Positions 22,772 through 36,500 of a DNA stretch of 64,000 bases are shown here, piece by piece; positions within the stretch are counted from its first letter, which is position 1; the number at the start of each line of letters is the position of its first letter. The DNA comes from Chrysaora quinquecirrha (lineage: Eukaryota > Cnidaria > Scyphozoa > Semaeostomeae > Pelagiidae). The stretch spans positions 2,785,665 through 2,849,664 of the forward strand of contig JACTAT010000058.1 in the NCBI GenBank assembly GCA_014526335.1. Direction: 5' to 3'. Both the position numbers and the translations under genes were made by a program. The notes under the pieces were generated by a model. That model did not search any database. It was not told the DNA's origin and worked only from the letters and a program-made list of their open reading frames with translations.

Positions 22772-24426
22772 ATGTTGCCATGCTGGCTGTTCCTGTTGGA
22801 TGGAATATTTGGTATCTGAAGATGGTTGCCAAGGAAAGTGCCTATGAAATGATTAACTTGCTCTAAGCTCGACTTAATATTGGTTTGGTGTAGTTACCAT
22901 ATCGTTGGGAAATTGGAACTTTCGCTAGTTATAAAGACCGATTAAGTTTACTCTGTCGTTGTTATATCTGCTTAAACGAACCGCTTGACTTTCAATTTAC
23001 GAAGCATTATCTTAACATTCCTATTTAAAACTCAACATACTCAACCAAGATTCGAATGTGTTTATCGAAAATCGCATTCGCTATTATGATTCTTCAGTTT
23101 ATTGATTAACCCGGTATGTCCGACGGAAACAGAAGCGCGACGAGCTTGTATTGATACGGCAAATATCATTGTAATTCTCCAATGTATATGTGCCACTGGC
23201 CGATTTTTCAAATAGTTAAGTCCACGAGTCCTATCATGAGCTTACCGTCTCCAACAAATTGATCTAAGTCAACGATAAATTTAACGCCTTGGACGCGTAT
23301 AAATAAATCTGCAGTATTCTATTGATAAGACTCTGTTAAAGACAGTTTCTCCATGTAAAACGACAGCCAGTTTCACCAAAAACCAATTAAATGCTGGCTG
23401 CATTATCATTAGCCAGTTAGACTGCTGCAAATTTTGTCGGTTTTGATACTCGAACATCGCTCTGCAAGGGTGAAACATTTTTCTGGACAAACAAATTTGA
23501 AATATTTGACAGCTTAATCGTTATGCCAGGGATTAGCTTTCAACGTCAACTTGCTGCACAAATGCATAATACTAAACAAGGATGCTTGGGGCTTTTAAAC
23601 CTTTAAATAGCAAGGGGTTAATTTATATTTGTTAAGAATTTTCGGAAATCTTTTTGCTGTAGCTTATTCGGTTGTTTTGCTTGTATGGAAATCTAGTTTA
23701 CGGATTTTATAAAAGTCCAGTATTGTATTCTCAAAATGTACTGTTTATTTCTTAAAAAATTATGGTTATTATTTTAACAAATCGGAATTTGATATTTAAT
23801 GTTTGGGGGAATGTCGAGAACAGGGTTGAATGACGTATCACGTTGTGTAAGCTCCTACAGTATCATATATACGTTCGATGGAAGACAGATTTTATTTATA
23901 AATGAAATCAAATAAGAATTTAACAGCTTGGAATATCGAAATTAAATAATATATTAAAAAGTAAGTAAATATAACTGTAAAATTCTTTATTAAAATTTGA
24001 AATTTTCAAGTGTTCCTGTCCTTGGTTCGAGTCTCTCTTACAATCCAGTTTCGCCTGTGATTACATAAAGTACTTGCAAAGCCCGCGCCACTTTCGAGAT
24101 TTTTGTTTTCAACTGTCATGGCGGTTTGGATGTTTTGCTTGCTGCTGGAAAAGTGACAAAGATGAAAAAATAACTGAATAACAAGAGGTTTTTAAGGTAA
24201 ATGCACATTATTTAATTCACTAAGTCGCTCACAGGTTGTTTTTGTTGATTTGTTCAAGAAAACGCGAAGTTATAAGGAGCCGAAGCCGTTGCTGGGCAAG
24301 TGCTGCTAAAGTCAAATTTAGGCCATAATAGGCCTAATTTATGCCGCCTATTTAATGAAGTGAATCAAAAGTTCCAAAGCTGAATATGCTATGCCTATAT
24401 GTTAAAATCTTGCTTCTATTTTTTAG
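22772..24426. other. RasGRF 3' flank and CCDC171 upstream region
   Basis: Follows the RasGRF stop (TAG at 22769-22771). AT-rich, with several ATTAAA-type words near 23940-23995 that could be polyadenylation signals. From about 24000 the sequence should hold the CCDC171 promoter and 5' leader; a GTAAAT donor-like site near 24198 and a TTTTTTAG acceptor at 24426 suggest a 5' UTR intron. No coding exon seen. Confidence 0.5.
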
Positions 24427-24505
24427 ATTGTCATTACATCAGTGCGAAAGAACAGTGATATATGCCTGTCTTTGAAATATCCTTTATGCAATAAAGTTGA
24501 ACAAC

Positions 24506-27500
24506 ATGTCATCCCCAATGGACATCAAATACTTCAATCCTCACTCACCATCAGAAAGAAATTCACCATCAAAAGGGTTGTTCTTGGATGAATCAATCAT
24601 GCCTAGAAATGGTAAACAACAAAAGTTCTTCTTACAAGGTGTTTTAGCTGAATTGTTAGGGTTATCATCTTGTGACTGACTTAAAGATTATCAGAATCCT
24701 CAGTGATGATGCCAGACAATAAATGCTACAGCTAGGGGGTCAAAAGTTCTCAAGTGTCGACAGGAGTAGTCTTGCAGTTTAGTTATTTTTGGTCAATACA
24801 TGACCCTAAATTCCCATACTGCATCCCATGCCACATGCGTTGTTAACCTAAACAGCAGTTTTCAAAATGCAGAGCTACTAAAAGTATTGCAAAGCTTTTG
24901 CAAAATGCCCAAATGACATATTGGTTATCCAAAAGCACCAACAGTTCATCATTATATCTAAAATTTAAGAGCTGACAAGGGGGATGGGGCTAGCTGAAAT
25001 TCTGAGGGGGCTGCTACATTGCTTTTGGGGGGTTGATTTCCTGAATTTTGCAGCAAGAAAAGGAAGATGAGTCTATCCGAAGAAGGGGTGTTCCAATGAC
25101 TTTTTTGCAGGCAGTGTAGCTCAGAATACTTGAAGGCTGGGGAACCTTTTCTTGCATGAATGTCACTTCCTTCTTTCATTTTCTTTTCTCTATAGAGGAA
25201 ATATTGGAGTTGAGAAGGAAAATTTCTAAAATGGAGCTGGACCAAGCTGAAAGGGAACATGAATATAACGAACAAGTAAAAAGCTGATATTATTAATTAT
25301 TTCATTGTTGCTCTTCTTTTTACATTGTTTTTTAGTTTTTTAGACAACAAGCAACATTTGTAGAGTCCGTCAACCTTTTAAACGCTCCTTGCAGTTTGGT
25401 AACAGAGATGATCAGGGCTCATGGGAATTTATGATGAACAATGAGGCCTTTATGCAAGGACAACAAAGCAAAGAGAGCTCTATGAGGGAAGAGAACTTGG
25501 AGAATTTGGAAAACTTTTGATAACACCCTCTTTTAGAGACTTGCAAAATGTGTCCCTATATAGTGGTTGTTTATAGAATGGCCTAAGGAAGCCTTTAAGC
25601 ACAATATAGCCAAAAACCACACAAAAAAAGTTGTTAGGGCCCCTTGTGCTTTAGGGCCCTTAGTTCTGGAACTATGGGAGTCTAAACTGCATTATGCCAC
25701 ATTGCCCTTGCCTTCTTCTAATTATTGCTTTACTGATATTTTTCTTTTAGTATAAAGACTTACAAAGCCATGTCACCAGACTTAGAGCATCAGTTGAAAA
25801 GGGTGAAGTTCTCCGTCAGAAGTTGGAATACGAGCTCACTTTGGCACAAAAAGCTACTAACCAAGAGAAAAGGAAATTTGTTGAGAAAGAATCTAGTTTG
25901 CAGAGGACAGCCGCAAGTCTGAAAGGTATTTAGCCAGACTTATTCCAGACTTATTCCATGCACAGTCAGAACTTTTTGTTAGTTTTTACTTGAAATCTTT
26001 TGGTTAGTAATTTTCTCTCCATTGAATATTTTTAATTGCTAAGGGACTGTTAAGCTTTTTTTACACTTTGTTCTTTTTGATCAGATTTTATTTTTCCCTA
26101 TCTCGATCTTTACAGACAAAGTCAACCAATTAGAGAATGAAATTGAAAAGAGAAATCAAGAAATGAAATCAGGAATGGAAAAGTGGGAGGAAGAAAAACG
26201 ACAGTTGAAAGACATCATGGCAAAAAGAGTATGTTTGTGTCCAGTATTTTCCTTCAATTTGAAAAAACTTTCTTAAAGTTATGTTAGGTGTAATCTCACT
26301 AGGCTTTGTGTCTTAACGTATGGACAAGCACTGAAATATTGTTGGTGAAACAGTTTCAATTTTCTAATCAAGCAATATGCTTGACCGTTTGGCCACACCA
26401 CAAAACATTGCTCGTCCAAAATATTTTGCTTGATACAAGCAGGCAATATTTTTAGAATATTGGCTTGGAATATTGTTTTTAGAAATCTTTCAAAAACATT
26501 GATGAGCAAATTCTGTTTGTAGAGCAATGTTTTATGATGTAGGAAAACGGTAAAACATTGTTTCGTTTTGTAAAGCAAATCTCAAACGTTTGACCAACAA
26601 TGTTTGATCGTTTAGTCAAGGATTAAGAGCATTTGAAATACAGCATTTAGTTAGATGGTTTTCGTTTGATAACATAACTTTGAAACTTTGAGTTCTTTCT
26701 GAAAGGATCGTGAAATTACTCAGCTTAAAGACGTGAATCAAAGTTTAGCCGAGGGCCACAGACGGACAGAAGCAATACGCAATGAACAGGAAAGGTATGA
26801 AGTAAATCAAAGAATTCACTACCGAGTTTGATACCCAAAACTTGATGTTCCTATAATGCCGGATTTGTGTGATCCAAAGTGTTGGTAGATGCCACTTGAA
26901 ATTCTGTCCCCGACCTTCTTTAAGGTATCAGATAATTATGGCTGCATCAACTGACCCGATAAAGGTATTTTCATTAGATTTACAAGCCTCTTGAACAACG
27001 GTAGATGTACAATCAGAACTAGACTGTTAGAGTGCTAACTCTCGAAAATCTTCTGCTACAAGGACCTGGAAGTTTTGGACCGCTTAAATGTACATAAACA
27101 ACCCCTAATATGCGCATCGAGTATCCTCGATTAGTAAATGAAGTTTATTAGAAAAAACTGGGTTGACTTGTTCTATTTTTATAAGATTTTCCTACCGTTG
27201 TTGTTCTCTTTGTAAATAATACATTCCCTCAAGCGTTTCTCAATATCATATTGTTTTCTTTTCGAATTTCAGCAAAATAAACGAGCTTCAAGAAAAGTGC
27301 ACCGTTTTGGAAAGTGAGTGATCCTTTGCAGTTACGATTACGATGTCAATTCGTCGGAGTCGCAAGCTGCAGATCAACACCAGCTAGATAGCTGTTCCAA
27401 ACTTCGATCTCTGGTTTGGATTGTACATAGATTGTATATTGCTTTTGGTGATCGAGAGTTAAGGCCCATTTTGAAGGTGCTGTGGCGTCGTGGTGTGATC

Positions 27501-30500
27501 CAGCTGACTCGTGGTATCAGGAGCTCTGTGTCGTCAAGGTTGGAGCCCAGTCACGGTAGCGTCACAACCAGGGCTGAGGTCTCAATAAGTTAACCTATGA
27601 CTGAGATCCTAGCGACTGGCGCTTAAACACCATTTCACCTTCACCTTCACCTTTTCTCTTACAACTAACGCATTGAAGACGACTAGGAATTCCTGTGATA
27701 TGCTAAGAACTTTCTTGTTTAATTTTGATTTTTGATTTTCTTTTTTTGTAGATCAGAGAAATTCCCAGAACGATACTGTGAGAAGGTTAATGAAAGATGC
27801 TGAATTTGCTAACGACCGAGAAGAAAGGGCCAAAAGTGAAGTAACGGTATGTTGTGAATTTTCTACAAAGTTTGTTCCTTAATATAAGTAAATAGAGTAG
27901 AGTAATCATGACCTGGCTTAGTAAACTAGTGGTGGAAGTTTCCTCCAAATCAAATTTGCAAACCAGTTGTCAATCAGGTATATTGAATATATGCGATCTG
28001 GTTGTGATTTAACTCTCCTTATAAAATAAAGTTGATTTAGTCCTGTCAAGAAAAGCGATATAAAGTAAATAAAGGAAAGTTGAGTAAGGTTAGCTTAAGA
28101 TAGGTTACGCAAAGTAAATCAGAGTATTGTAGCGAAAAGTAGAGTGAAGAGAAGTTAAGTTAAGTAAAGCAAAGCAAAGTAAAGTAGAGTAGAGTAAAAG
28201 CTACAGCTCGAATAAGTAAAATGAAAGAATAAATGTAAAGTTGAATAAAATGTGTAAAGTAAAATGAAGTAAACTGAAGTAAAGTAAAGTAAATGAAAAA
28301 ATACAAGCAAAGCAAATCAAAGAAAAGAAAAAGAACAAAACAAAAGTAAAGCATTGCAAATAAAATCTGAAGTAAAGAAAAGTACAGTGAAGAAAGTTTT
28401 TTTTAGTCTTAATAATAACTTTGTTCTGCCATCATAATGATAAAAATGCAACATATTCCTAGGCCTTGCAAGAGAAATTAAAAGCTGCAGAAGAAAGCAT
28501 TGAAGCAGAACGTGCTGCCCATCTCGAAACGAAATTCAGCTCTGAAATTTTACAGGTAAAAGTTGGCTCACTTTACTCAAGTCACTATACTGCAGCCGGA
28601 TCTCTTTCTCTTGCGTGTTTAATTTAAATGTCTCTTTGTTTTAGCTTCGAGTAAGGGATCTAGAAGGTGCCATAGAAGTTGAGAAGGCATCTTTGACTGA
28701 ATGCAAGAAGAAACTGGACAACCTCACCAAAGATCACAAGTAGGCAACTGATTTTTTCGTAGCCTGTTGAAATTTATAAGTTTTCGTTGCTATTTACAAT
28801 TTCTGGTTATCTTATTCCCTTAAATTTCCATGCTCTTTAATTTTTTCACGACTCCAATTTTCGTACATCTCATTAAACGTGTTTTTTGCACCTCTCTAAT
28901 TCTTATGCAATTCAATGGGAAATGAAAAATTTTCTACGTTTTGGAACAACGGAACCCAAGCTCCTTAAAACTTGCTAGTTTGTTTATAATCAATATGGGT
29001 TTCAACAAACGGCAGAATGACTTCATGATAACTTCATATTATGCAATGGTTTGCAGTTTAATTTTTCCCTGTATATCATTGGAAGCTTGAACTGCAATAC
29101 GTTATATGCGATAAAACATTAAATTGAACTGCATTGGCGTCACATTGAGAGCGTTGAAGTGAATTGGTTTAACGTTGACTATTTGTATAGCTATATAGTA
29201 TACTTTGTATAAATGTGAGAAACAGGGGAAACATCTCTGGACATTTCTGGACATAATAACATTTTGACAAACATTTACATGTACACGCTTTTTTTTATAA
29301 GGAACCTACCTCAAGGCCTAGTTCTTAAAGTTCCTTATTTTTGGGCCTCTTTTGAGGCAATTGTAGTTCAAAAGTTCCTTAATAGTTCCTTAATTTTAAG
29401 TGCACATACAGTGGTCTTAACAATACATGTGAGTAAAGCTCGATACTACTCAAAGAAACATTGGATACATGCTTAACGTACAATTTATGTGATTTTCAAC
29501 TGCAAATGAATGGAACCGGCTTTCTAACATGATTATTTGCAGTGATAAAAGTATTCAACATTCAAAAGTTCCTTAATGATTTTCTCTTTAGTAGTATAAG
29601 TTCTTTAAATTTTCGGGCCTTCTACATGTAGGTTCCTTATAAAGTGGTTCCTTATAAAAAAAAAGCGTGTATTCTTCTGCAAATTTTTTTGTTTGTTTGC
29701 TAGTATGTCCAGAGATGTTTCCGCTGCGACCAGTGAAGTAAACATAGCAACGCTATCGCTATGTCCGAAGGACAATTATTATCATCACAATCATCATCAT
29801 CATCAAAATCGCTATCATCATCGTAATCGTTATCTTTATTGTCATCATGATCATGATCATCAACATCGTCATTATCATCATTGTCATCATCATCATCATC
29901 ATCGCCATCGTCATATGATATTATATGATATATTTCTTTTTTTGTTAGTTACAACAGATAGTGATATACACTAATTCATACTAACATTAAGCAACCATAG
30001 GAATTGCATTAATCAACTCACATCTCTATCCGCCATCATCATCATGACATCATCATCATCAAAATCGTTCTCATCATCAAAACTATGATCAAAATAAGAC
30101 CTTCGAGAACTTCTGCCTAATTTTCGACCACAATGAATCATCTACTTGTTTACAAACTCCGTAATTGTCAATTAGTTGGTTTTCATGATGATCAATTACG
30201 GCGACTTCAAAGTTTACTTCCTCGTATTTGTGACTCATCTATTGTTACACGTTTGGCAGAAAAAAGCGTCTATACATACATCCTTACATGTATCCATACA
30301 TGTATCCATACATGCGTTCCACGAACACCCTCTCATTATGTCCTTCGGACATAAAAAGGGATCTCATCTGAACGTACATTTTTCAGAATTGTCTCAACAA
30401 TTTTGTCCGTGATTGTAGAATTTTTTCTTTTAATTTAGAGATACAGAAGCTGCTTTTGAAGATCAGAGAGATGCCCATTCAGAACTAAAAGCTTTAATGT

Positions 30501-33500
30501 CACGTAAAGATGAGCAGTTCGCTCTAGAAATCAATGAGTTAACAAGAGAATTAAATGAGAAGATAAAAAATGAAAGACTACTATCCGATCAGCTTGAGAT
30601 TCATCAGAAGAATTTTGATTCATTGAAAAGTGAACTGACAGAGGTTAGTGAGTATTCGAATCTTGTTTAAAGCCAGTGTTGCCCGGGGGATACTTAGGGG
30701 GGTGCTTTATATATTTTGGGCACTGGGGACGTGCCGGCCCTGAGGGCATCGTTTTTCATGATTTTGGTATAAACATGGGTCTTAATTTTTTTACAATTGG
30801 CATAAAATAAGGGTATCGATTTCTCCAAAATCGGTACCAACTAAAACGGTCTTATATTCGTTTGTTTTCACTTTTCTTGGTGAAGTTTGATTCGAACTGA
30901 CATTTTATAGTACTGACAATTGCCGGAGAAAATCATCTGTATCCTTACCAACACCTTTAGTGCAAAATACGGTAAAATTACATACATTTACCACACGTTT
31001 CCTACTTCACCATGATGCAGGCAAGAAAACAGCAAACTGAAATGCAGACGACGTATGGTGACAATATGAAAGAGCTTGAACTGCTTCTGGAAAATTTTCA
31101 AATCAATCAAAAAGGGGATTCTAAAAGCAAAAGTATGTTACCCTAAGTTACTTATCTGTTTGCTTTAATTGGCTTTAATTTACTTTGCTGGTAACTTTGT
31201 TTTACTTTGTTTTTCAAATTGGCCTTTGCTTTACTTTACTTTGCTTATTTTGCTTACAGTAACTTTTCTTAACCTTTATTTATTTAACTTAACTTAACTT
31301 TACTTCACTTTGATTTACTTTATTTTGCACTTCATTACTTAACTTTGCTTTACTTTACTTTACCTCACTTTGCTTTTCTTTACTTTTCTTTAGTTTTCTT
31401 TTCTGTACTTCTTTTTACTTTTCTTCACTTCACTTCTCTTTTCTTTTCTTTTCTTTACTTTTTAACTTTTCTTTACTGTACTTTACTTTATTTTACATAC
31501 TTCTTGTTCTAACAGAAAAATCGCCAAGACCAAAAAGCCTTACACCCTCGATTGTTCTTGAAAACCTGAGGTTTACATTGAGAGATTATCAGACCAGGCT
31601 TAAAAACTCAACTTCAGAGGTAAATGCTTGGAAAATTAATATCTTAATTTATCAAGATTTTTGTAATTTAAAAATATTGCAGTTATATAATGATATTCAT
31701 GAATTATTTTACAGCTTGAAAGGTTAAAGAAAACTGTGGACGATATTTCGTCTGAATGTAATACTTACAAAGAAATGTCTTGGACTCGAGATAAGGCCTT
31801 AGAGGTGATATTTTAGCTTCTTTTTCTGTTCTACAGCAATAAAACAAGTATCTTGAAAGCGAATCTAAGCTTACAAAGCAAATCAAGGTAAAGAAAGATA
31901 AAGTAAAGTAAAGCAAGGTAGAGCTAAATAAAGTGAGCTTAAGTTACGTTTAAAGGAAAATAAATGTAAGGAGAGCGAAAACAACCTGACATACGTAAGT
32001 TAAGTAAAGTAAAAAAAATAGAATAACGTCAGAAACAGACCGAAAAACAAAAAAAGCTTTTAAGTAAGCAAATTCAAGTAGCATAAGGAAAGTTAGCTAA
32101 GTAAATTGAAGTAAAGTAAAGTATAAAGTGACGTGAAGTGAAGTGAAGTGAAGTAAAGTAAGAGAGTACAGCAAAGTATAATATAGTGAATAAAGTGAAG
32201 TAAATTAAAATGAAATATTTATATAGAAAAGAGCATTAAAGAAGTAAAAAGGACGAAGACACTAGCTATTTGTGACTTTTTTCATTCGTAATGCAAATTC
32301 GCTAATTTAGTTTGAAGCCTTTGCTCTAGTTTTATTGATCTTTTGTGGATACTTCTAGGAAGCACAACGCCTCATGAAAAATTCTCAAAAAGAATCAGCG
32401 AGATACAAAGCAGAATGTTTGAAATATGAAAATGATTTATTACAAAGAGAAGGAGAAACTGATAAAATATCAAAAAGATTTACAGATCAAAAGGAAAAGC
32501 TTCAAAAATTACGGAATGAGGCAAGCAATCTATCAATTCTATTTTGTGTAATGTTATGGTTTTATTTATTGAAGATATGGTGACAAAAGTTTCAAACAAA
32601 ACGCTACATGAGGGCAGTTGTTCTTTCAAGAGATGCTGATGGATTGTGGGTCGGTGTATTTGGCCCCTGTTGCAATACGCTCTCAATTCTTTGTTTTGCA
32701 TCCATTGCTAAAAATATTCACCTTTTTAAATGTTTGATAATTTCGTCTAATTTAAGGTTTTTGGGTAGGGTGTTTCAAGTCCTTTGAACTACATAGGAGA
32801 TGTGAGCAAAATGTGACCCAAAGTACTGAATATATTGATTTTCTTTTACAGCACGAGAAATTGAAAAGCAACTTTGAAAAGAGCAAGGAGGTGATCAAAG
32901 TTATTTTGTTATCGCAAGCATTTCACGTAACATTTTAAGGCCCTGGCCAAATGATCAAACGTTGTTGCTTAAAACTGTTAAATTTCAATGTCATTCAAAT
33001 TGTTCAACTGCTTCACCACTTCGCCATACATTGCTCGTCAAACATCTTTTGCCTGTGTTCGCTTTATTTTATTTAAACTTGCCCAGAAAATTCTACTTGT
33101 TAAGCAATGTTATGCGACCTGACCAAATGCCCAGATTTTGTTGGAAAGCAGATCTCACATGTTAGATTGTGTTTGTCAGCGCCTAAGGCCCCTGGTCAAA
33201 CGATCAAACATTGTTGGTCAAACTTTTGAGATTTAACTTTTCAAGCAATGTTTGACCGTTTGGACACGTCGCAGACCATTACTTTGCAAGCAGAATTCCT
33301 TCAGCGATCTTTTGAAAGGTTCATTGAAAATATTCGATACTTGATCAAGCAAAAAATGTTTGACGAGCAATGTTTTGCGATGCAGCCAAACGGCCAAACA
33401 GTTTGTTTCAGAACCAAACTCAAATGTTTAACAAACACTGTTTGATCTATTGGCCAGTTCCTAATATCTTGTCAATTAGTCAACTGATCAAAAGATATCT

Positions 33501-36500
33501 CTTTCGTTCAATCAATGAATAAGTCCATTGATTTATACATCATCCCATTTTTCTTATTTTTTCAGGAGATTCAGCTTATACTTCATTCCATATATCAACA
33601 ACTTGTCAATGGTCGTGTTTTCATTCGCTCGCATAAAGACAAAACTGTGACGTCATTTTCTACTACAGAGCTCAATGGCATGATCCAAGAACAGCTTGCA
33701 GCGAATGCAATTTCTCTGAATGCTGCAAATAAAAAGGTATGGAAATTTATAAAATTTCTAAACAACACTCATTAAGTCTTTCTACAGAGATTTACTAATG
33801 AAATAATGAACCAAGTTCCTTCGCTCGATCTTCTCATAAACTACTAGTTAGTTGTAATTCATCATTACATAACTGTCTTTGAGTTGTACAAAATTTCAAA
33901 ATTATGAGGAATAGCGGATACACATCTTTAAACATACGTGCATGTCGAAGAAAGCTTTTAAGCATGTCCAAAGTTCCGCTATTTTTCACAGTTTTGATCA
34001 GATAGTTATATGAACCATATATATCTCCTTTTTATTAATATTTCCCATATACCTTATCTGCATCTTATGTTGTCTAAGCGCTGTTTTCTATACCTTTTTG
34101 TTGTTTTAAGGCTAGATAAACATTGCTTGTCCTTGGTTGCATAAGTTTTCCAATTGGAATTTGACTTGGTTTGACTTGACTTGACTTGACTTGACTTGAC
34201 TTGACTTGACTTGACTTGACTTGACTTGACTTGACTTGACTTGACTTGACTTGACTTGACTTGACTTGACTTGCCTTGACTTGACTTGACTTGACTTGAC
34301 TTGACTTGACTTGACTTGACTTGACTTGACTTGACTTGACTTGACTTGACTTGACTTGACTTGACTTGACTTGACTTGACTTGACTTGACTTGACTTGAC
34401 TTGACTTGACTTGACTTGACTTGACTTGACTTGACTTGACTTGACTTGACTTGACTTGACTTGACTTGACTTGACTTGACTTGACTTGACATGACGCGAC
34501 TCGACTCGACTTCACTTCACTTATTAAGACAAAGAATCGACTTTATGTTAAACCCTCTCTGTTTAGATCGATGATTTGGAAGACAGTTTAAAGCTTCGAG
34601 ACGAAGCACTTGACAAGCTTCAAAACATGTATGACGATGCTGTAAGAAAGGTATATCATTCGACATTTTTATTCATTCTTTAGATTCTTTCAATTTAATT
34701 TGTATTGAGCTTTATAGTATCAACCCACAGCTATCTGGCTCACACTAGGTCTTTGGGTTGTCAAGGTCATTGTGAAAGACTCAAAAGACTCTGTCTTTGA
34801 GTAGACTCAGTCAATACAGGCAAACTTCTAATGATATATTGATCAATATAATGTTATGATCTTTCCTATCGTTGACTGTTTCACATTTTTCAAAATTGCT
34901 CAAGCGAGATAGGGGTTTTTCTTTGCAGACGTTAAATGTTATTCTATTGCCCTATTTGTTTCACCGTTTAGTATTCTTGTTATGTTTATTTTATCTATAT
35001 ATCATTTATATTCTGATCCAGTTTTTCGCTACATGTAAAATTGTTTTAAGCATGTCTTTCTGTGGATTATAAAATAGTTGACTGAGAAGGATGCTACCTT
35101 TTTTCTGTTTTCAGGCTTCAAGGAAAACCAAAGAAAGAGAAACTTCATGGAAGAAACAAAAGGTTGAACTTGAAAATCATTATCAAAAAATCGTTGAAGA
35201 ATTACATTCCAAATCTGAAGTGAGTGATTAAAGTTTAAATTTTTGTTTCAAAGTCTTTTGTAAGAACTTCCAAAAATTCTAGATCTAAAGAGAGTGTTTC
35301 TAACCATACTTCTTGCACCAACTTTTCAAAGGTATTAACGTTAATGCTCTATTAAACCCCCTCTCTCTTTTAGCCACCCTCTCTATTAAGCCCCCTCTTA
35401 TTTTGGCCACTTGAAAGTTCAGTAAACGTAAATGAATTTTAGTTGTATCGTGTTTGATATCCAAAACCTGTGTCTTACAACAACTAATACCTACTTAGTT
35501 ACTGCGAATTTCATTTGATCTAAGGTTAAAATTTTCTTTTATGGTTCATTTTTTAATGTCTGTAACATTCGTTATGACAAATAAAGAACAAAATATGCTA
35601 AATAATTTATTAAGCCTTCATTCTCTAATAAGACCCCCTCTCTAATAAGTCCCCCCCTAAAACACTTCCTAGGTAAATAAACCCCCGGGGACTAAATAGA
35701 GCACTGAATGCCTGATTGCACTGAAAAGAACTCATGTGTGCTATTTAGACGCTTACGTAGTTGAATCAGCCTTTCTCCATGTCCTGCAGAAAATGGTTTT
35801 GATCAAGCCCCTTAATTTTTCTATGTATTTTTATGACTGCTAGCACAGACCATCTCAAATATTCCCTTCTTCTTGAACAGAAATCTCAACTAACTCTGGA
35901 TGATGTCTGGGTGAAACTGTCAGAAATGAATAAAATGAAAGACGACGTGGAAAAAGAAAACTTTAAATTACGAAGCTCAATAAACAAAACACTCAAAAAC
36001 AACCGTTGTCTGTTGGCTGCCTGTGCTATGCTTTCTGGCGGACTCTGGTCGACATTTGGGCAAGTTGAGAATCTTATCGCAGAAAAACGAACGCTTTTTA
36101 AAGCTTTACAAAGAATGACTGAACTAAGGGATAAAACTTCAAAGCTAGTAAAAGTCCTGCAGCATGAAATGGATGGTGAAAATCCGCCTAAATCTAGGAG
36201 GGATAGCCTATCTGCCATTTTGAAGTTCAGGAAAGCTGTTATTGCTGTTTTGGCGCTAAACAGACTCTGTCGGCATAGCCTGTCTTCTAATATGTTATTC
36301 GTGTGTAAAGAATGGCCGACACAAGCCAGAAGATGCCTTTCAATTCGTTATGGGGGATACAATGCAGATGTGAAAACCTCGAATGGTGAGATGTAGTCCT
36401 TTTATGTGTGTCTTTGTATTAACAATGGTAGTACAATGCAACAGTAGAAGTGCAACCTTTTTAGTTTTTTGGTTGATGATGAAATTTCTGCCGAGAAACG

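Noticed and set aside
34054..34515. [14 protein letters not shown] open frames on the minus strand
   Set aside because: Pure by-product of the TTGAC pentamer; five-base units stay open in several frames.
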